This document shows positions 54,844 through 61,573 of a stretch of DNA of 64,000 nt, in pieces. Made by a program: the position numbers and the translations under genes. Each line of letters opens with the position of its first letter. Within the stretch, counting starts at the first letter, position 1. Under the pieces are notes generated by a model. The model searched no databases, was not told the origin of the DNA, and saw nothing but the letters and a program-made list of their open reading frames with translations. The stretch comes from Amycolatopsis rubida (GTDB lineage Bacteria; Actinomycetota; Actinomycetes; Mycobacteriales; Pseudonocardiaceae): the NCBI RefSeq assembly GCF_900115345.1, contig NZ_FOWC01000001.1, positions 558,001-622,000 of the forward strand. The letters run 5' to 3'.

Positions 54844-54874
54844 CTAAGACACTTAGTGCCGTGATTGATATCAC
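54844..54874 (-). promoter_or_regulatory. palindromes at the MFS-amidase promoter
   Basis: CTAAG-ACA-CTTAG (54844-54856) and GTGAT-TGAT-ATCAC (54861-54874) lie directly upstream of the MFS start. The first adjoins the ribosome site. They are probable operators for a regulator that is not encoded next to the operon; a FCD/GntR-type site is possible for the second. Confidence 0.4.
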
Positions 54875-55020
54875 CGGCTCGCCAGGGCTCGCAAGTACCA
54901 GTTGCCCGCAGCGGACGTGGTGCCAGATGACGACGCGCTCGGTTCGGCGGCAAGCGGCAAGGGAGATCCGCGGCGGCGGGCATCGGAGGGGCTGCGACCG
55001 GAAACAATCCGGGAGCCGAA

Positions 55021-55060
55021 AAAGCAAGAAACCCCCTGTTTCCAGAGGGTTTCTTGCTTT
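55021..55060 (-). terminator. intrinsic terminator of the tRNA-Arg gene
   Basis: AAAGCAAGAAACCC (55021-55034) and its exact complement (55047-55060) form a 14-bp stem with a 12-base loop. In minus orientation it is followed by five T residues. It stands 17 bp beyond the 3' end of the tRNA-Arg fragment, where a tRNA terminator belongs. Confidence 0.85.
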
Positions 55061-55077
55061 ACTGTCTCGACCAGACG

Positions 55078-55112
55078 TGCGCCCGAAGGGATTCGAACCC
55101 CTGACCTTCTGG
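55078..55112 (-). other. 3' fragment of tRNA-Arg: left attachment site of the integrated element
   Basis: On the minus strand this reads the anticodon-stem 3' half CCAGA, variable loop AGGTC, the T-arm AGGGG-TTCGAAT-CCCTT and acceptor CGGGCGC with discriminator A. This is the end of an actinobacterial tRNA-Arg (acceptor 5' partner GCGCCCG). The 5' half, with D-arm and anticodon, is absent: sequence to the right does not complete the stem. The copy left with the chromosomal terminator marks one junction of a site-specific insertion into the tRNA 3' end. Confidence 0.8.
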
Positions 55113-55414
55113 TCTGGCGTCGACAACGATCGTCGTTTGCCGAAAGTTCGCGATAAGGGGCAGTACCTGGCCAAAGAGCGTTCTAGCGCCGTGCCCCGTT
55201 GAGGGACGGTGGGGGTTGGCCAGCGTTCCTTGTCGTTGATTACTGGCAATAGACTGGCAAGCGCAAGCCCGCCAACGTGCGCCGTGAGTCCGGGACACAT
55301 CTCCTCAGTGTGCTGCCTCAGGCAGTGTCCCCTCTCGGCTAGACCCGCGCAGGGTAGCCTTACAGCGATGACTTCACTCGGCGCACCAACCTCGGTCAGT
55401 TAGGCAGGGCTAAG
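55113..55414. other. element left end, non-coding, with arm-site-like repeats
   Basis: No gene is seen. ACTGGCAA occurs twice in direct orientation at 55242-55249 and 55253-55260, 11 bp apart. Related CTGGCCAA elements lie at 55167-55174 and, inverted, at 55215-55222. Short repeats of this kind flanking a tRNA core are what a tyrosine integrase uses as arm-type sites. Peptides such as VRGSNPFGRT read here are tRNA read-through, not protein. Confidence 0.4.
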
Positions 55415-56911
55415 ATGGTTCCGACCGCTCAATCGCAGCCCAGCCGTCTTGTGGCCCTCGTGCGTCGACTCGTGGCACTGCCCAACGAGACCGAGTGGGT
55501 GGAATTCAAGGAGAACAACGTCAAGCCGGATGAGATCGGCGAGTACATCTCAGCGCTTTCTAATGGCGCGGCCTTGAACGGGCAGACGCATGGGTACCTT
55601 GTCTGGGGAATCCGAGATTCCGACCACGCCGTCGTTGGAACCTCGTTTAACCCGGCGACAGCCAAGGCTTCCGGAAATGAAGATTTTCTTGCGTGGATAA
55701 TCCGACTCCTATTTCCACAAGTTCACATAGCATTTCACCCATTTGAAATGGACGGGCAGCGACTAGTTCTTCTAGAGGTCGCGGCAACACACACGGCACC
55801 GGTCAGATTCAAGGACTTTGAGTACATCCGAGTCGGGTCTTACAAGAAGAAGCTGAGGGATTACCCCGATCATCAGAGGCGCTTGTGGCGAGTATTTGAC
55901 CAGACGTCCTTCGAGGACAACGTCGCAGCCTCATCAGTCAGCGCCCAAGAGGTAGTCGACCTGATCGACTACTCTAGCTATCACAGACTGCTCAATAGGC
56001 CCCACGCCGAACAACTAAGCCAAATCTTGAACAACTTAGCTTCGGACGACATCATTCGCGAGTCGGACACCGAGGGCTGGGATGTTACAAACTTTGGAGC
56101 CATGCTCTTTGCCCGGGACATAGCCAACTTTCCGCCTTTGAGCCGTAAGGCCCTGAGGATTGTCCAGTTCCGGGGCGACAACCGAATAAATACCGTTCGA
56201 GAGACCGATGGCGTACATGGCTACGCGACAGGATTCCAAGGCGCAGTTCAATACTTGAATGACATGCTCCCAGCAAATGAAATTATTGGTCAAGCACTCA
56301 GGAACGACGGTCGAATGTTCCCTGAACTTGCCATCAGGGAGCTTCTAGCGAATGCCCTTATCCATCAGGATTTCACACAAACCGGAAACGGTCCAATGGT
56401 TGAGGTATTTGACAGCCGGGTTGAGATAACCAGCCCTGGTCGACCACTCGTCGACCCTTCTCGTTTCATCGACGCTCCCCCTCAGTCAAGAAACGAGAAG
56501 ATCGCTTCAATGATGCGTCGCGCAAAGATATGCGAAGAACGAGGAAGCGGTTGGGACAAGGTTGCATTTGAAGTTGAATTAAAACAACTCCCGGCCCCCT
56601 TGATCTTACTTCCGGGAACCAGCACCCGCGTTATCCTTTATGGGCCAAAACCCTTTTCTGAAATGGATAAAGAAGAGCGCCTTCGTGCTGTCTACCTGCA
56701 CGCTTGTTTGCGGTACGTGGAAGGCAAGACCTTGACCAACTCGTCCCTCAAGGAGCGCTTCGCCAGCGACTCCGTGAGCGTGCCGACGATCAGCAATCTG
56801 ATCAGGGATGCTGTGAACGCCGGACTGGTCGCCGCGGTCGACCCAACGACAGGCCGACGCTACATGAGGTACCAGCCAGCTTGGGTCCTGGACGACACAG
56901 CCGCTCTTTAG
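55415..56911 (+). CDS. AlbA_2 (Schlafen-like) / HATPase_c_4 ATP-binding protein, element cargo
   Basis: 498 residues. The AlbA_2 domain (about 20-155) starts with the hallmark NETEWVEFKENN and has YLVWGIRDSDHAVVGTSF. The C-terminal ATPase-like domain (about 285-415) has RELLANALIHQDF, VEVFDSRVEITSPGRP and CEERGSGWDKV. A winged helix closes the protein (about 435-490). This combination is annotated as a RecG-like or DUF4062-type regulator and occurs often in defence islands and prophages. Base composition and codon use are clearly A/T-richer than the neighbours, indicating separate acquisition. AGGGCTAAG precedes the ATG. Function unknown; anti-phage defence or host-gene silencing are possibilities. 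Confidence 0.8.
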   Translation: MVPTAQSQPSRLVALVRRLVALPNETEWVEFKENNVKPDEIGEYISALSNGAALNGQTHGYLVWGIRDSDHAVVGTSFNPATAKASGNEDFLAWIIRLLFPQVHIAFHPFEMDGQRLVLLEVAATHTAPVRFKDFEYIRVGSYKKKLRDYPDHQRRLWRVFDQTSFEDNVAASSVSAQEVVDLIDYSSYHRLLNRPHAEQLSQILNNLASDDIIRESDTEGWDVTNFGAMLFARDIANFPPLSRKALRIVQFRGDNRINTVRETDGVHGYATGFQGAVQYLNDMLPANEIIGQALRNDGRMFPELAIRELLANALIHQDFTQTGNGPMVEVFDSRVEITSPGRPLVDPSRFIDAPPQSRNEKIASMMRRAKICEERGSGWDKVAFEVELKQLPAPLILLPGTSTRVILYGPKPFSEMDKEERLRAVYLHACLRYVEGKTLTNSSLKERFASDSVSVPTISNLIRDAVNAGLVAAVDPTTGRRYMRYQPAWVLDDTAAL

Positions 56912-57125
56912 CCTTCATTTCAGAGATTGAGTGACGTGGATCACACTGACTGCGTACACCCCGCCTGACCTGCCAAAACAGCGGTCTCGCTATTTGCGAT
57001 GTTACTAAATCAGGTAGGGTCAACTTGACAACTTGCCTCAGGAGTAACCTGGTCAGTTACCGCTTCGTTACATTCTACACCCGGGTGAGACCTTCTGTAT
57101 CTCCACCTACAAGTGGGGGCCTCTT

Positions 57126-57257
57126 CGTCCATCCCGGCGACCTGGCTTTAGCCCGATCAAGCCTGTCAAGGGGGCACCTTTCCACTGCTGGCGAGCGTAC
57201 CGCGGAACTGCCCCCTTGACAGGCTTGATAGCCCATGGGAGGTCTCCGGGATGGACG
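57126..57257. repeat. long inverted repeat, candidate replication origin or structured RNA
   Basis: Perfect 21-bp arms at 57156-57176 and 57209-57229 flank a 32-bp loop. Outer 12-bp arms CGTCCATCCCGG (57126-57137) and CCGGGATGGACG (57246-57257) continue the symmetry around a bulged middle. The non-coding stretch holding it runs from 56912 to 57548. TTGACA occurs at 57025. Right of the structure, to 57548, the sequence is GC-rich with no supported gene. Structures like this serve as single- or double-strand origins in rolling-circle elements, or as antisense/regulatory RNA. Confidence 0.75.
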
Positions 57258-57548
57258 TGAGGCACACACGGACGCAACCGATGCGCCCGGCTCGACCATC
57301 CTGGTGGCCTGCCCGTCCGGCGAGGACATCTCTTTTCAGCGCGACTGCTCGCGGCCCCTCCGGCGGGTGGCCGCTGGGCTGGCTTTTCCGCGGGCGATCG
57401 GCGGGGACCGGGCGCCAGCCCGCACGCCCCGTCGATCTTGCCCGCGGATCAAACACCGTGCCCAGCGGCCCCGGAGGGGCCGCCTTGAACAAGTAAGGAA
57501 ACTCTGAACACGAGAGCTGCACGCTGGTCACGGCCGCCGAAGGAACGG

Positions 57549-58205
57549 TTAGAGATCAGCCATTGACGTCACGATGCCATCCGGTGCCAGGGCTGCGAAA
57601 CGCTCATGCTTCCCCGGCTTGTTGGCAAAGGCGATGACGGCCGTCCCTGCTGCGCGGGCCGCTTCGATGTCGGATGTCGAATCGCCGATCATGACGTACG
57701 CGCTAGGCTGCACCTCACCGGCAGAGATGACTTGCTGAAGCAAGTAAGGCGACGGCTTGAGATGCTGAATCTCGGCATCGTCACGCGCTGAGATCCCGTG
57801 AACAAGATCCTCAAGCCCGACGCGCTGAAGATAAGAGCGGACTGCCGCGGCGCTGTTGTTGCTCACGATGGTGATCACTCCGCCGGCAGTCCTGACGCGC
57901 CGTAGAAGGTCAGAGGTGCCAGGGGTAGCCGGAGCAGTCTCGACGGCGGCAACCTCGCACTCTCGGAACAGCTCTTCCAGCCTCACAGCAGCTTGACTGT
58001 CCACCCTCGCCGCGAACTTCAGCACGTCGAACGGGTCGCTCGTGTCCAGCACTTCTGACGGGAATTCGAGCCCCCACCCAGCACCCTTGCGGCGTAGCTC
58101 TTCGGCAATAGCTCGGTCCGTGACTGCACCGAAGACGGCGCAGACCGGACCGTCGAAGTCCAGCAGGACGTGGCTCGAACGCGCGACAATCTCGGCAGGC
58201 TTCAC
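57549..58205 (-). CDS. HAD family hydrolase (AICE-associated)
   Basis: 218 residues. HAD motif I is LLDFDGPVC, motif II is VSNN, motif III is the Lys in LKPSPYLL and motif IV is IGDSTSDIEAA. The cap domain lies after motif I (about 20-80), as in phosphoglycolate phosphatase-type enzymes. The GTG at 58205 overlaps the GntR stop (GTGA), so regulator and phosphatase are made together. HAD or Nudix enzymes often accompany the KorSA-type regulator in AICEs, and may act on a signal nucleotide or sugar phosphate. Confidence 0.82.
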   Translation of the reverse strand: MKPAEIVARSSHVLLDFDGPVCAVFGAVTDRAIAEELRRKGAGWGLEFPSEVLDTSDPFDVLKFAARVDSQAAVRLEELFRECEVAAVETAPATPGTSDLLRRVRTAGGVITIVSNNSAAAVRSYLQRVGLEDLVHGISARDDAEIQHLKPSPYLLQQVISAGEVQPSAYVMIGDSTSDIEAARAAGTAVIAFANKPGKHERFAALAPDGIVTSMADL

Positions 58206-59047
58206 CGGTTCATCTCGCCAGAGACCGTGTTCCAGATGCTGTCGAACCACATGCGGGACTGCTTGACGTACTGCGATGCGATGGTGTCATCGTTGGCATC
58301 AGCACTGTGGTGAAAGAGGATCGTGTCTTTCCCCATCAGGTCCCAGATCGCCGTCGGAGACCCGTCCAACGTGACTGTGTGCTCTTGCACCGGGTAGTAC
58401 CCGAAGAACACTTCAGCATCATTGATCAGGTACAGCTTGAACAGCGGGACTGTGGGACACGAACGGATCTCTGCCCGCGCGTCCTCGACAAGACCAAGCT
58501 CCCCCAGTTCGTTCACAGTGTCCACAATGGCCTCTGTGTGCCTCTGCATGATCCCATGGGCACGCTTCCGAAACGCCGGACTGTCCTCCATACCGTTGAC
58601 AGTCGCCGGCAGGGTCCACGGCACGTCTGGGTCGGGCACCAGCAACCGGACAGACACGGATGCCGGACGCAATCGACCAGCACGGATCTTGTCCAACGGC
58701 TCAGCGATTGCGCCGTGCAAGGTCTCACCTGAGAAGCCGGCGAAGTCGACGGAGACGTGCGCTTCCTCGAAGGCCCGTTCAAGATGCGGACGCAAGCCAA
58801 CTGGCCGTTCGGTTCGTTCGCGGACGAAGACACCGCTCCCCTGGCGGGAGACCACCAAGCCCTCATCCCGAAGGATCCGAATCGCCTGCTGGATGGTCAT
58901 CCGAGCCACCCCATAGCGCTTAGAAAGGTCCGGGCCTGACGGCAGCTTCTCCCCCGGCTCGAACTTCCGCGTCAGGATCGCGGCACGAAGGTTGTTCGCG
59001 ACCTGCTGGTACGGCGGGCGAGGGTCGTCCGGGTCAAGAGCGTCCAT
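58202..59047 (-). CDS. GntR family repressor of the element (KorSA-like)
   Basis: 281 residues. The GntR winged helix (about 10-78) reads PPYQQVANNLRAAILTRKFE then PGEKLPSGPDLSKRYGVARM then TIQQAIRILRDEGLVVSRQGSGVFV. The longer C-terminal effector domain is not a clear UTRA. In pSAM2 the homologous KorSA represses transfer and replication genes. Three CTAGCCA-type sites in the divergent promoter region (59079-59153) are the likely operators. The ATG at 59047 is used. Confidence 0.88.
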   Translation of the reverse strand: MDALDPDDPRPPYQQVANNLRAAILTRKFEPGEKLPSGPDLSKRYGVARMTIQQAIRILRDEGLVVSRQGSGVFVRERTERPVGLRPHLERAFEEAHVSVDFAGFSGETLHGAIAEPLDKIRAGRLRPASVSVRLLVPDPDVPWTLPATVNGMEDSPAFRKRAHGIMQRHTEAIVDTVNELGELGLVEDARAEIRSCPTVPLFKLYLINDAEVFFGYYPVQEHTVTLDGSPTAIWDLMGKDTILFHHSADANDDTIASQYVKQSRMWFDSIWNTVSGEMNR

Positions 59048-59078
59048 ATATGCAGGTTAGAGGTACTTGCCCAAGATT

Positions 59079-59153
59079 TCTAGCCAACCTAGACACGTCT
59101 GTTGACTTGGCTAGCCATGCTGGTCTACATTAAGCATGACTAGCCAAGCTAGT
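59079..59153. promoter_or_regulatory. GntR operators and rightward promoter
   Basis: TCTAG-CCAAC-CTAGA (59079-59093) and ACTAG-CCAAG-CTAGT (59139-59153) are perfect 5-bp inverted repeats with the same spacer type. TTGGCTAGCCA (59107-59117) holds the same CTAGCCAA word on the other strand. The rightward promoter TTGACT (59102-59107) with TACATT (59126-59131) has the middle site inside its 18-bp spacer and the third site at about +1. Binding of the GntR protein would block both directions. Confidence 0.7.
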
Positions 59154-59185
59154 CCGGTTTACAACCCGACAAGAGGAGACAGACC

Positions 59186-59539
59186 ATGCGGAACATCCCG
59201 TGCGACCTGAGCAACTACACCGCCCGTGTCGCGGAGGTGCCGGGCGTGAAGATGGGCAAGGACGACCAGGGCCGCGAGTTCGAGGTGACGGACAGGCAGA
59301 CGGGCGAGAAGAAGTTCGTGGCGTCGCTGTTCCTGAAGGCGAAGGTCCGGGGCGAGAAGGGCGAGGAGGTCCGGTTCACGCTGGACGCTGACCCGGGCGA
59401 GGGCTTCGAGGAGGGCATGGTGGTCGAGCTGGTCGCCCCGCGGATGTCGCCGTACTCGTTCAAGAACGGCAACGGCGAGACGGTGTCGGGCGTGTCGTTC
59501 GCCGCGGTCGGCCTGAAGCCGGTCGGTGCCTCCTTTTAA
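59186..59539 (+). CDS. SCO3933-type AICE regulatory protein
   Basis: 117 residues, starting MRNIPCDLSNYTARVAEVPG, with VTDRQTGEKKFVASLFLKAK, then a beta-rich end GMVVELVAPRMSPYSF and SGVSFAAVGLKPV. It matches the family of small SCO3933-like proteins found just downstream of the KorSA-type promoter in AICEs. AGAGGAGACAGACC precedes the ATG. It is first in the rightward operon and under the GntR operators. Possibly an activator or replication accessory, but the exact role is unknown. Confidence 0.75.
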   Translation: MRNIPCDLSNYTARVAEVPGVKMGKDDQGREFEVTDRQTGEKKFVASLFLKAKVRGEKGEEVRFTLDADPGEGFEEGMVVELVAPRMSPYSFKNGNGETVSGVSFAAVGLKPVGASF

Positions 59540-59708
59540 TCCGGTCACACCAGCCCTCCCTATTCCTGGTTAGCGGCCCGTTTCGAGTCGGGCGAGGGCG
59601 CTTCGCGTTCATTGACAAATTCAGAGTGTGCCTGACTGCGCCCAAAAACAAGCCTGTTACGGCTGTTCGCGTTGATTCCCGAAATCATTTCTTCGGGGAT
59701 CTTCGGGA

Positions 59709-59822
59709 GTGTCCGTACCAGTGAAAGCGAGTGCAGAAATGGACGAGTTCGACTTCTATGCGGCTCAGTTGAGCGCGTGGCCGTGGCTTCACCTGGCCGA
59801 GACCGAAGGGGCGGACTGGTGA
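59709..59822 (+). CDS. tiny coupled ORF (27-37 residues)
   Basis: The ATG at 59739 gives 27 residues (MDEFDFYAAQLSAWPWLHLA plus ETEGADW), acidic and Trp-rich. GTG codons at 59709 and 59721 are alternative starts, giving up to 37 residues. The stop TGA overlaps the GTG of the next gene (GTGA at 59819). Such coupling argues for translation, but no ribosome site is strong. Upstream, 59678-59700 can form a CCCGAA/TTCGGG hairpin. Confidence 0.4.
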   Translation: MSVPVKASAEMDEFDFYAAQLSAWPWLHLAETEGADW

Positions 59823-60046
59823 TCAGCAAACACGGGCTGGACGTCCTGCTCAACGACTACCGGACGGCCGCGAACCTGATGGACAAGGCGGCGGCGACGC
59901 TGGAATACGCGTCGGTGAGCATTTCCAGCGCAGGACCCGAATTCACCCGCATCTCGTCAAAGTTGATCAACGACGTGAACGACGTGTGCGCGGCAATCGG
60001 CAGTGCTTACAACAAATTGAACGAGGTGACCCCCGATGAAGACTGA
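59819..60046 (+). CDS. small helical AICE protein
   Basis: 75 residues, starting VISKHGLDVLLNDYRTAANL and ending GSAYNKLNEVTPDED. It is predicted to be two or three helices, with amphipathic runs like those of WXG-type or structural proteins, although no WXG motif is present. GTG start overlaps the previous stop. No known domain. Confidence 0.6.
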   Translation: MISKHGLDVLLNDYRTAANLMDKAAATLEYASVSISSAGPEFTRISSKLINDVNDVCAAIGSAYNKLNEVTPDED

Positions 60047-60110
60047 CCTTTTCGTCCCTGCTGACGGTCTGTCGACGTTCGACCCGGACGGCCCGAAACG
60101 AGGCGCGTGA
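60036..60110 (+). CDS. tiny ORF, 24 residues
   Basis: MKTDLFVPADGLSTFDPDGP then KRGA. It starts inside the last codons of the previous gene (11-base overlap, different frame) and its stop shares a base with the next start (TGATG). It is supported only by this chain of overlaps. It contains the single GACCCGGA octamer at 60081. Confidence 0.35.
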   Translation: MKTDLFVPADGLSTFDPDGPKRGA

Positions 60111-60199
60111 TGGCTAGTCACGTGTGCTCCGCAAATTTCTGGCTGTCTCCGACGCGTATCGCGACCTGCAATGTGTGCGGTCGCCAATGGAGGATGTAA
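60110..60199 (+). CDS. tiny CxxC protein, 29 residues
   Basis: MASHVCSANFWLSPTRIATC then NVCGRQWRM. Three cysteines, two of them in CNVC, suggest metal binding. Start and stop each overlap a neighbour by one base (TGATG, TAATG), and GGAGG inside its end is the ribosome site of the next gene. Likely translated as part of the coupled chain. Confidence 0.4.
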   Translation: MASHVCSANFWLSPTRIATCNVCGRQWRM

Positions 60200-60360
60200 T
60201 GGGACCCGACTTCTTGATTCACGGCGCGATTCCGATGCTGGTGTGGGCGATGGCGCTGATTGCGCTGGCGTTTGCTTTCCCGGCCGCTGCCGGCACCGTC
60301 CTGGCGATCGTGGTGGTGGGCCTGGTAGTCGGCCGTTCCCGCCGCGCCACGGGCAGGTGA
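60199..60360 (+). CDS. small two-helix membrane protein
   Basis: 53 residues. Two hydrophobic stretches (about 9-27 and 28-45) are followed by a basic GRSRRATGR end, which would stay in the cytosol. GGAGG with five-base spacing precedes the ATG at 60199, which is a good ribosome site. Small membrane proteins near traB in AICEs take part in intramycelial spread (Spd); that role is possible here but unproven. Confidence 0.6.
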   Translation: MGPDFLIHGAIPMLVWAMALIALAFAFPAAAGTVLAIVVVGLVVGRSRRATGR

Positions 60361-60366
60361 GCCGCT

Positions 60367-60768
60367 GTGGCGGGCGAATCCCTAGACCTGTTCGGCAACG
60401 CGGTGGGCGATCCCGTCTCGACGGAACGCGACCGGATGCCGGTGAACGACATGAACTTGATTGAGAAGGTGCTCGACGTTGCGGAGAACACGGGGTATGT
60501 GCTGGTCGGCCCGGCTGAGCGGGTCTACCGGCTGTATGCCCGGCTGGCGATCGAGAGCGCCCCCGCGAACGAGGCTGACGCGGTGCATCAACTGCTGGAC
60601 GCCAAATGGCTGACGAAGGGAGGGAGCCACTTCTACACCTGTCACGGGCACAGCGGTCCCGGCAATTCGGTGCTGGTGCCGCGTGCGACGAAGGAGAAGG
60701 CCCGGCACTGGCGCGCGCTGGCCGGCCGTCCGAGCACCAGTCGTGAACGAGAGCGAAAGGCAAGCTGA
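60367..60768 (+). CDS. AICE protein of unknown function, 133 residues
   Basis: Starts VAGESLDLFGNAVGDPVSTE. The middle (IEKVLDVAENTGYVLVGPAE, RVYRLYARLAIE and ADAVHQLLDAKWL) is helical and the end (FYTCHGHSGPGNSVLVPRAT) may be a small beta unit with HGH. AGGTGAG precedes the GTG start. Its stop overlaps the next start (TGATG). The helical core resembles a winged-helix DNA-binding fold, weakly. Confidence 0.6.
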   Translation: MAGESLDLFGNAVGDPVSTERDRMPVNDMNLIEKVLDVAENTGYVLVGPAERVYRLYARLAIESAPANEADAVHQLLDAKWLTKGGSHFYTCHGHSGPGNSVLVPRATKEKARHWRALAGRPSTSRERERKAS

Positions 60769-61040
60769 TGACGTCGCAAGCGATCAACAACCACAACAAG
60801 GCCCGGTTCGATGAGTTCGAGCACGCCCTGGACGCTGTTCGGACCGCGTTCGATGAACTCGCGAAGCTGGGCAAGACGTTGGACGACAACGGCACGGCCG
60901 ACCGGTTCGAGGGCTGGCAGGTCCCGAGCAAGGGGGAGGTCCAGTCCGACCTCCGGGCCGCATCGTCCGCGCTGGACACCCTGCGTACCGCCGCCACGAA
61001 GCGGAAGGCGGAGCTGATCTCGCGGGGGTGGCGGGTGTGA
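60768..61040 (+). CDS. small helical AICE protein, 90 residues
   Basis: MTSQAINNHNKARFDEFEHA then LDAVRTAFDELAKLGKTLDD and a second long helix with SALDTLRTAATKRKAELISR. Mostly helical and charged, with no known domain. It is coupled on both sides by overlapping start/stop codons (TGATG at 60766, GTGA at 61037). Confidence 0.6.
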   Translation: MTSQAINNHNKARFDEFEHALDAVRTAFDELAKLGKTLDDNGTADRFEGWQVPSKGEVQSDLRAASSALDTLRTAATKRKAELISRGWRV

Positions 61041-61210
61041 GCGACGACCCGGGCCTCCGGCACAAGACGGATGAACGGTTCTTCTGGTCCGGCCGGATCA
61101 CAGCCCTGTGCGGGGCGACCGCGGAATACGGCGAGTACCAGAGGGTCCATTTCTTCTCGTTCCTGCCGATGTGCCCCGACTGCAAACGACTGTCCGAACG
61201 CGACACCTGA
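61037..61210 (+). CDS. small zinc-ribbon-like AICE protein, 57 residues
   Basis: VSDDPGLRHKTDERFFWSGR then ITALCGATAEYGEYQRVHFF and SFLPMCPDCKRLSERDT. Three cysteines, with CPDC near the end, suggest one half of a metal site. GTG start overlaps the previous stop. Similar short CPDC proteins recur in AICEs. Confidence 0.6.
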   Translation: MSDDPGLRHKTDERFFWSGRITALCGATAEYGEYQRVHFFSFLPMCPDCKRLSERDT

Positions 61211-61229
61211 CCGCGAAGGAGATACACCG

Positions 61230-61445
61230 ATGACGAGCCAGCTCGAAAGCAAGGTCGCCGATCTCGACAAAGCGATGATCAAGCTTCGTGACGCCATGGG
61301 TTCGCTGTCGAACCGGGTGGGCGGTTTCAAGAAGGAACACGACGAAGCCGCCCGCAAGGTCGCCACCATGACCACCACCGTGGAAGCCGCGAAGCCGCTG
61401 TTCAACACCGGCGGCAAGCGCCGTCCCCGGAGCCGTCGCCGCTGA
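61230..61445 (+). CDS. small coiled-coil AICE protein, 71 residues
   Basis: MTSQLESKVADLDKAMIKLR begins a long heptad-type helix (about 1-50), ending in a very basic GGKRRPRSRRR tail that could bind DNA. GAAGGAGATACACC directly precedes the ATG, the best ribosome site in this operon, so high expression is likely. Function unknown; it could act as a DNA-binding accessory to transfer. Confidence 0.65.
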   Translation: MTSQLESKVADLDKAMIKLRDAMGSLSNRVGGFKKEHDEAARKVATMTTTVEAAKPLFNTGGKRRPRSRRR

Positions 61446-61480
61446 TCCCGGATCGCGACAACCGAATATCGACCGCATGA

Positions 61481-61542
61481 CCCATCTCGATGGGCGACGT
61501 CAGGGCCGCTGCCCGTCGATGTCGATGCGGGTCGCGGCCCTG
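61481..61542 (+). promoter_or_regulatory. two hairpins in the traB leader
   Basis: CCCAT-CTCG-ATGGG (61481-61494) is followed by a stronger stem with outer arms CAGGGCCGC (61501-61509) and GCGGCCCTG (61534-61542) and inner CCCG/CGGG pairs. They fill most of the 128-bp gap between the coiled-coil gene and traB. They could attenuate transcription or translation of the DNA pump, or be part of a cis-acting transfer locus. Confidence 0.45.
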
Positions 61543-61573
61543 GTGTCGCTCCTGACCAGGGAGCACCACCGCC

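Noticed and set aside
55078..55160. Intact tRNA gene.
   Set aside because: Only the 3' 35 bases match tRNA-Arg; no D-arm, anticodon loop or matching 5' acceptor strand is present.
54902..55202. Small proteins containing RTPDLLVW or VRGSNPFGRT peptides.
   Set aside because: These are translations through the tRNA fragment, a common annotation artefact.
60081..60088. GACCCGGA octamer as a TraB recognition (clt) site.
   Set aside because: Such loci need several clustered copies; only one here and one isolated inverted copy at 59028 were found, as expected by chance at this GC content.
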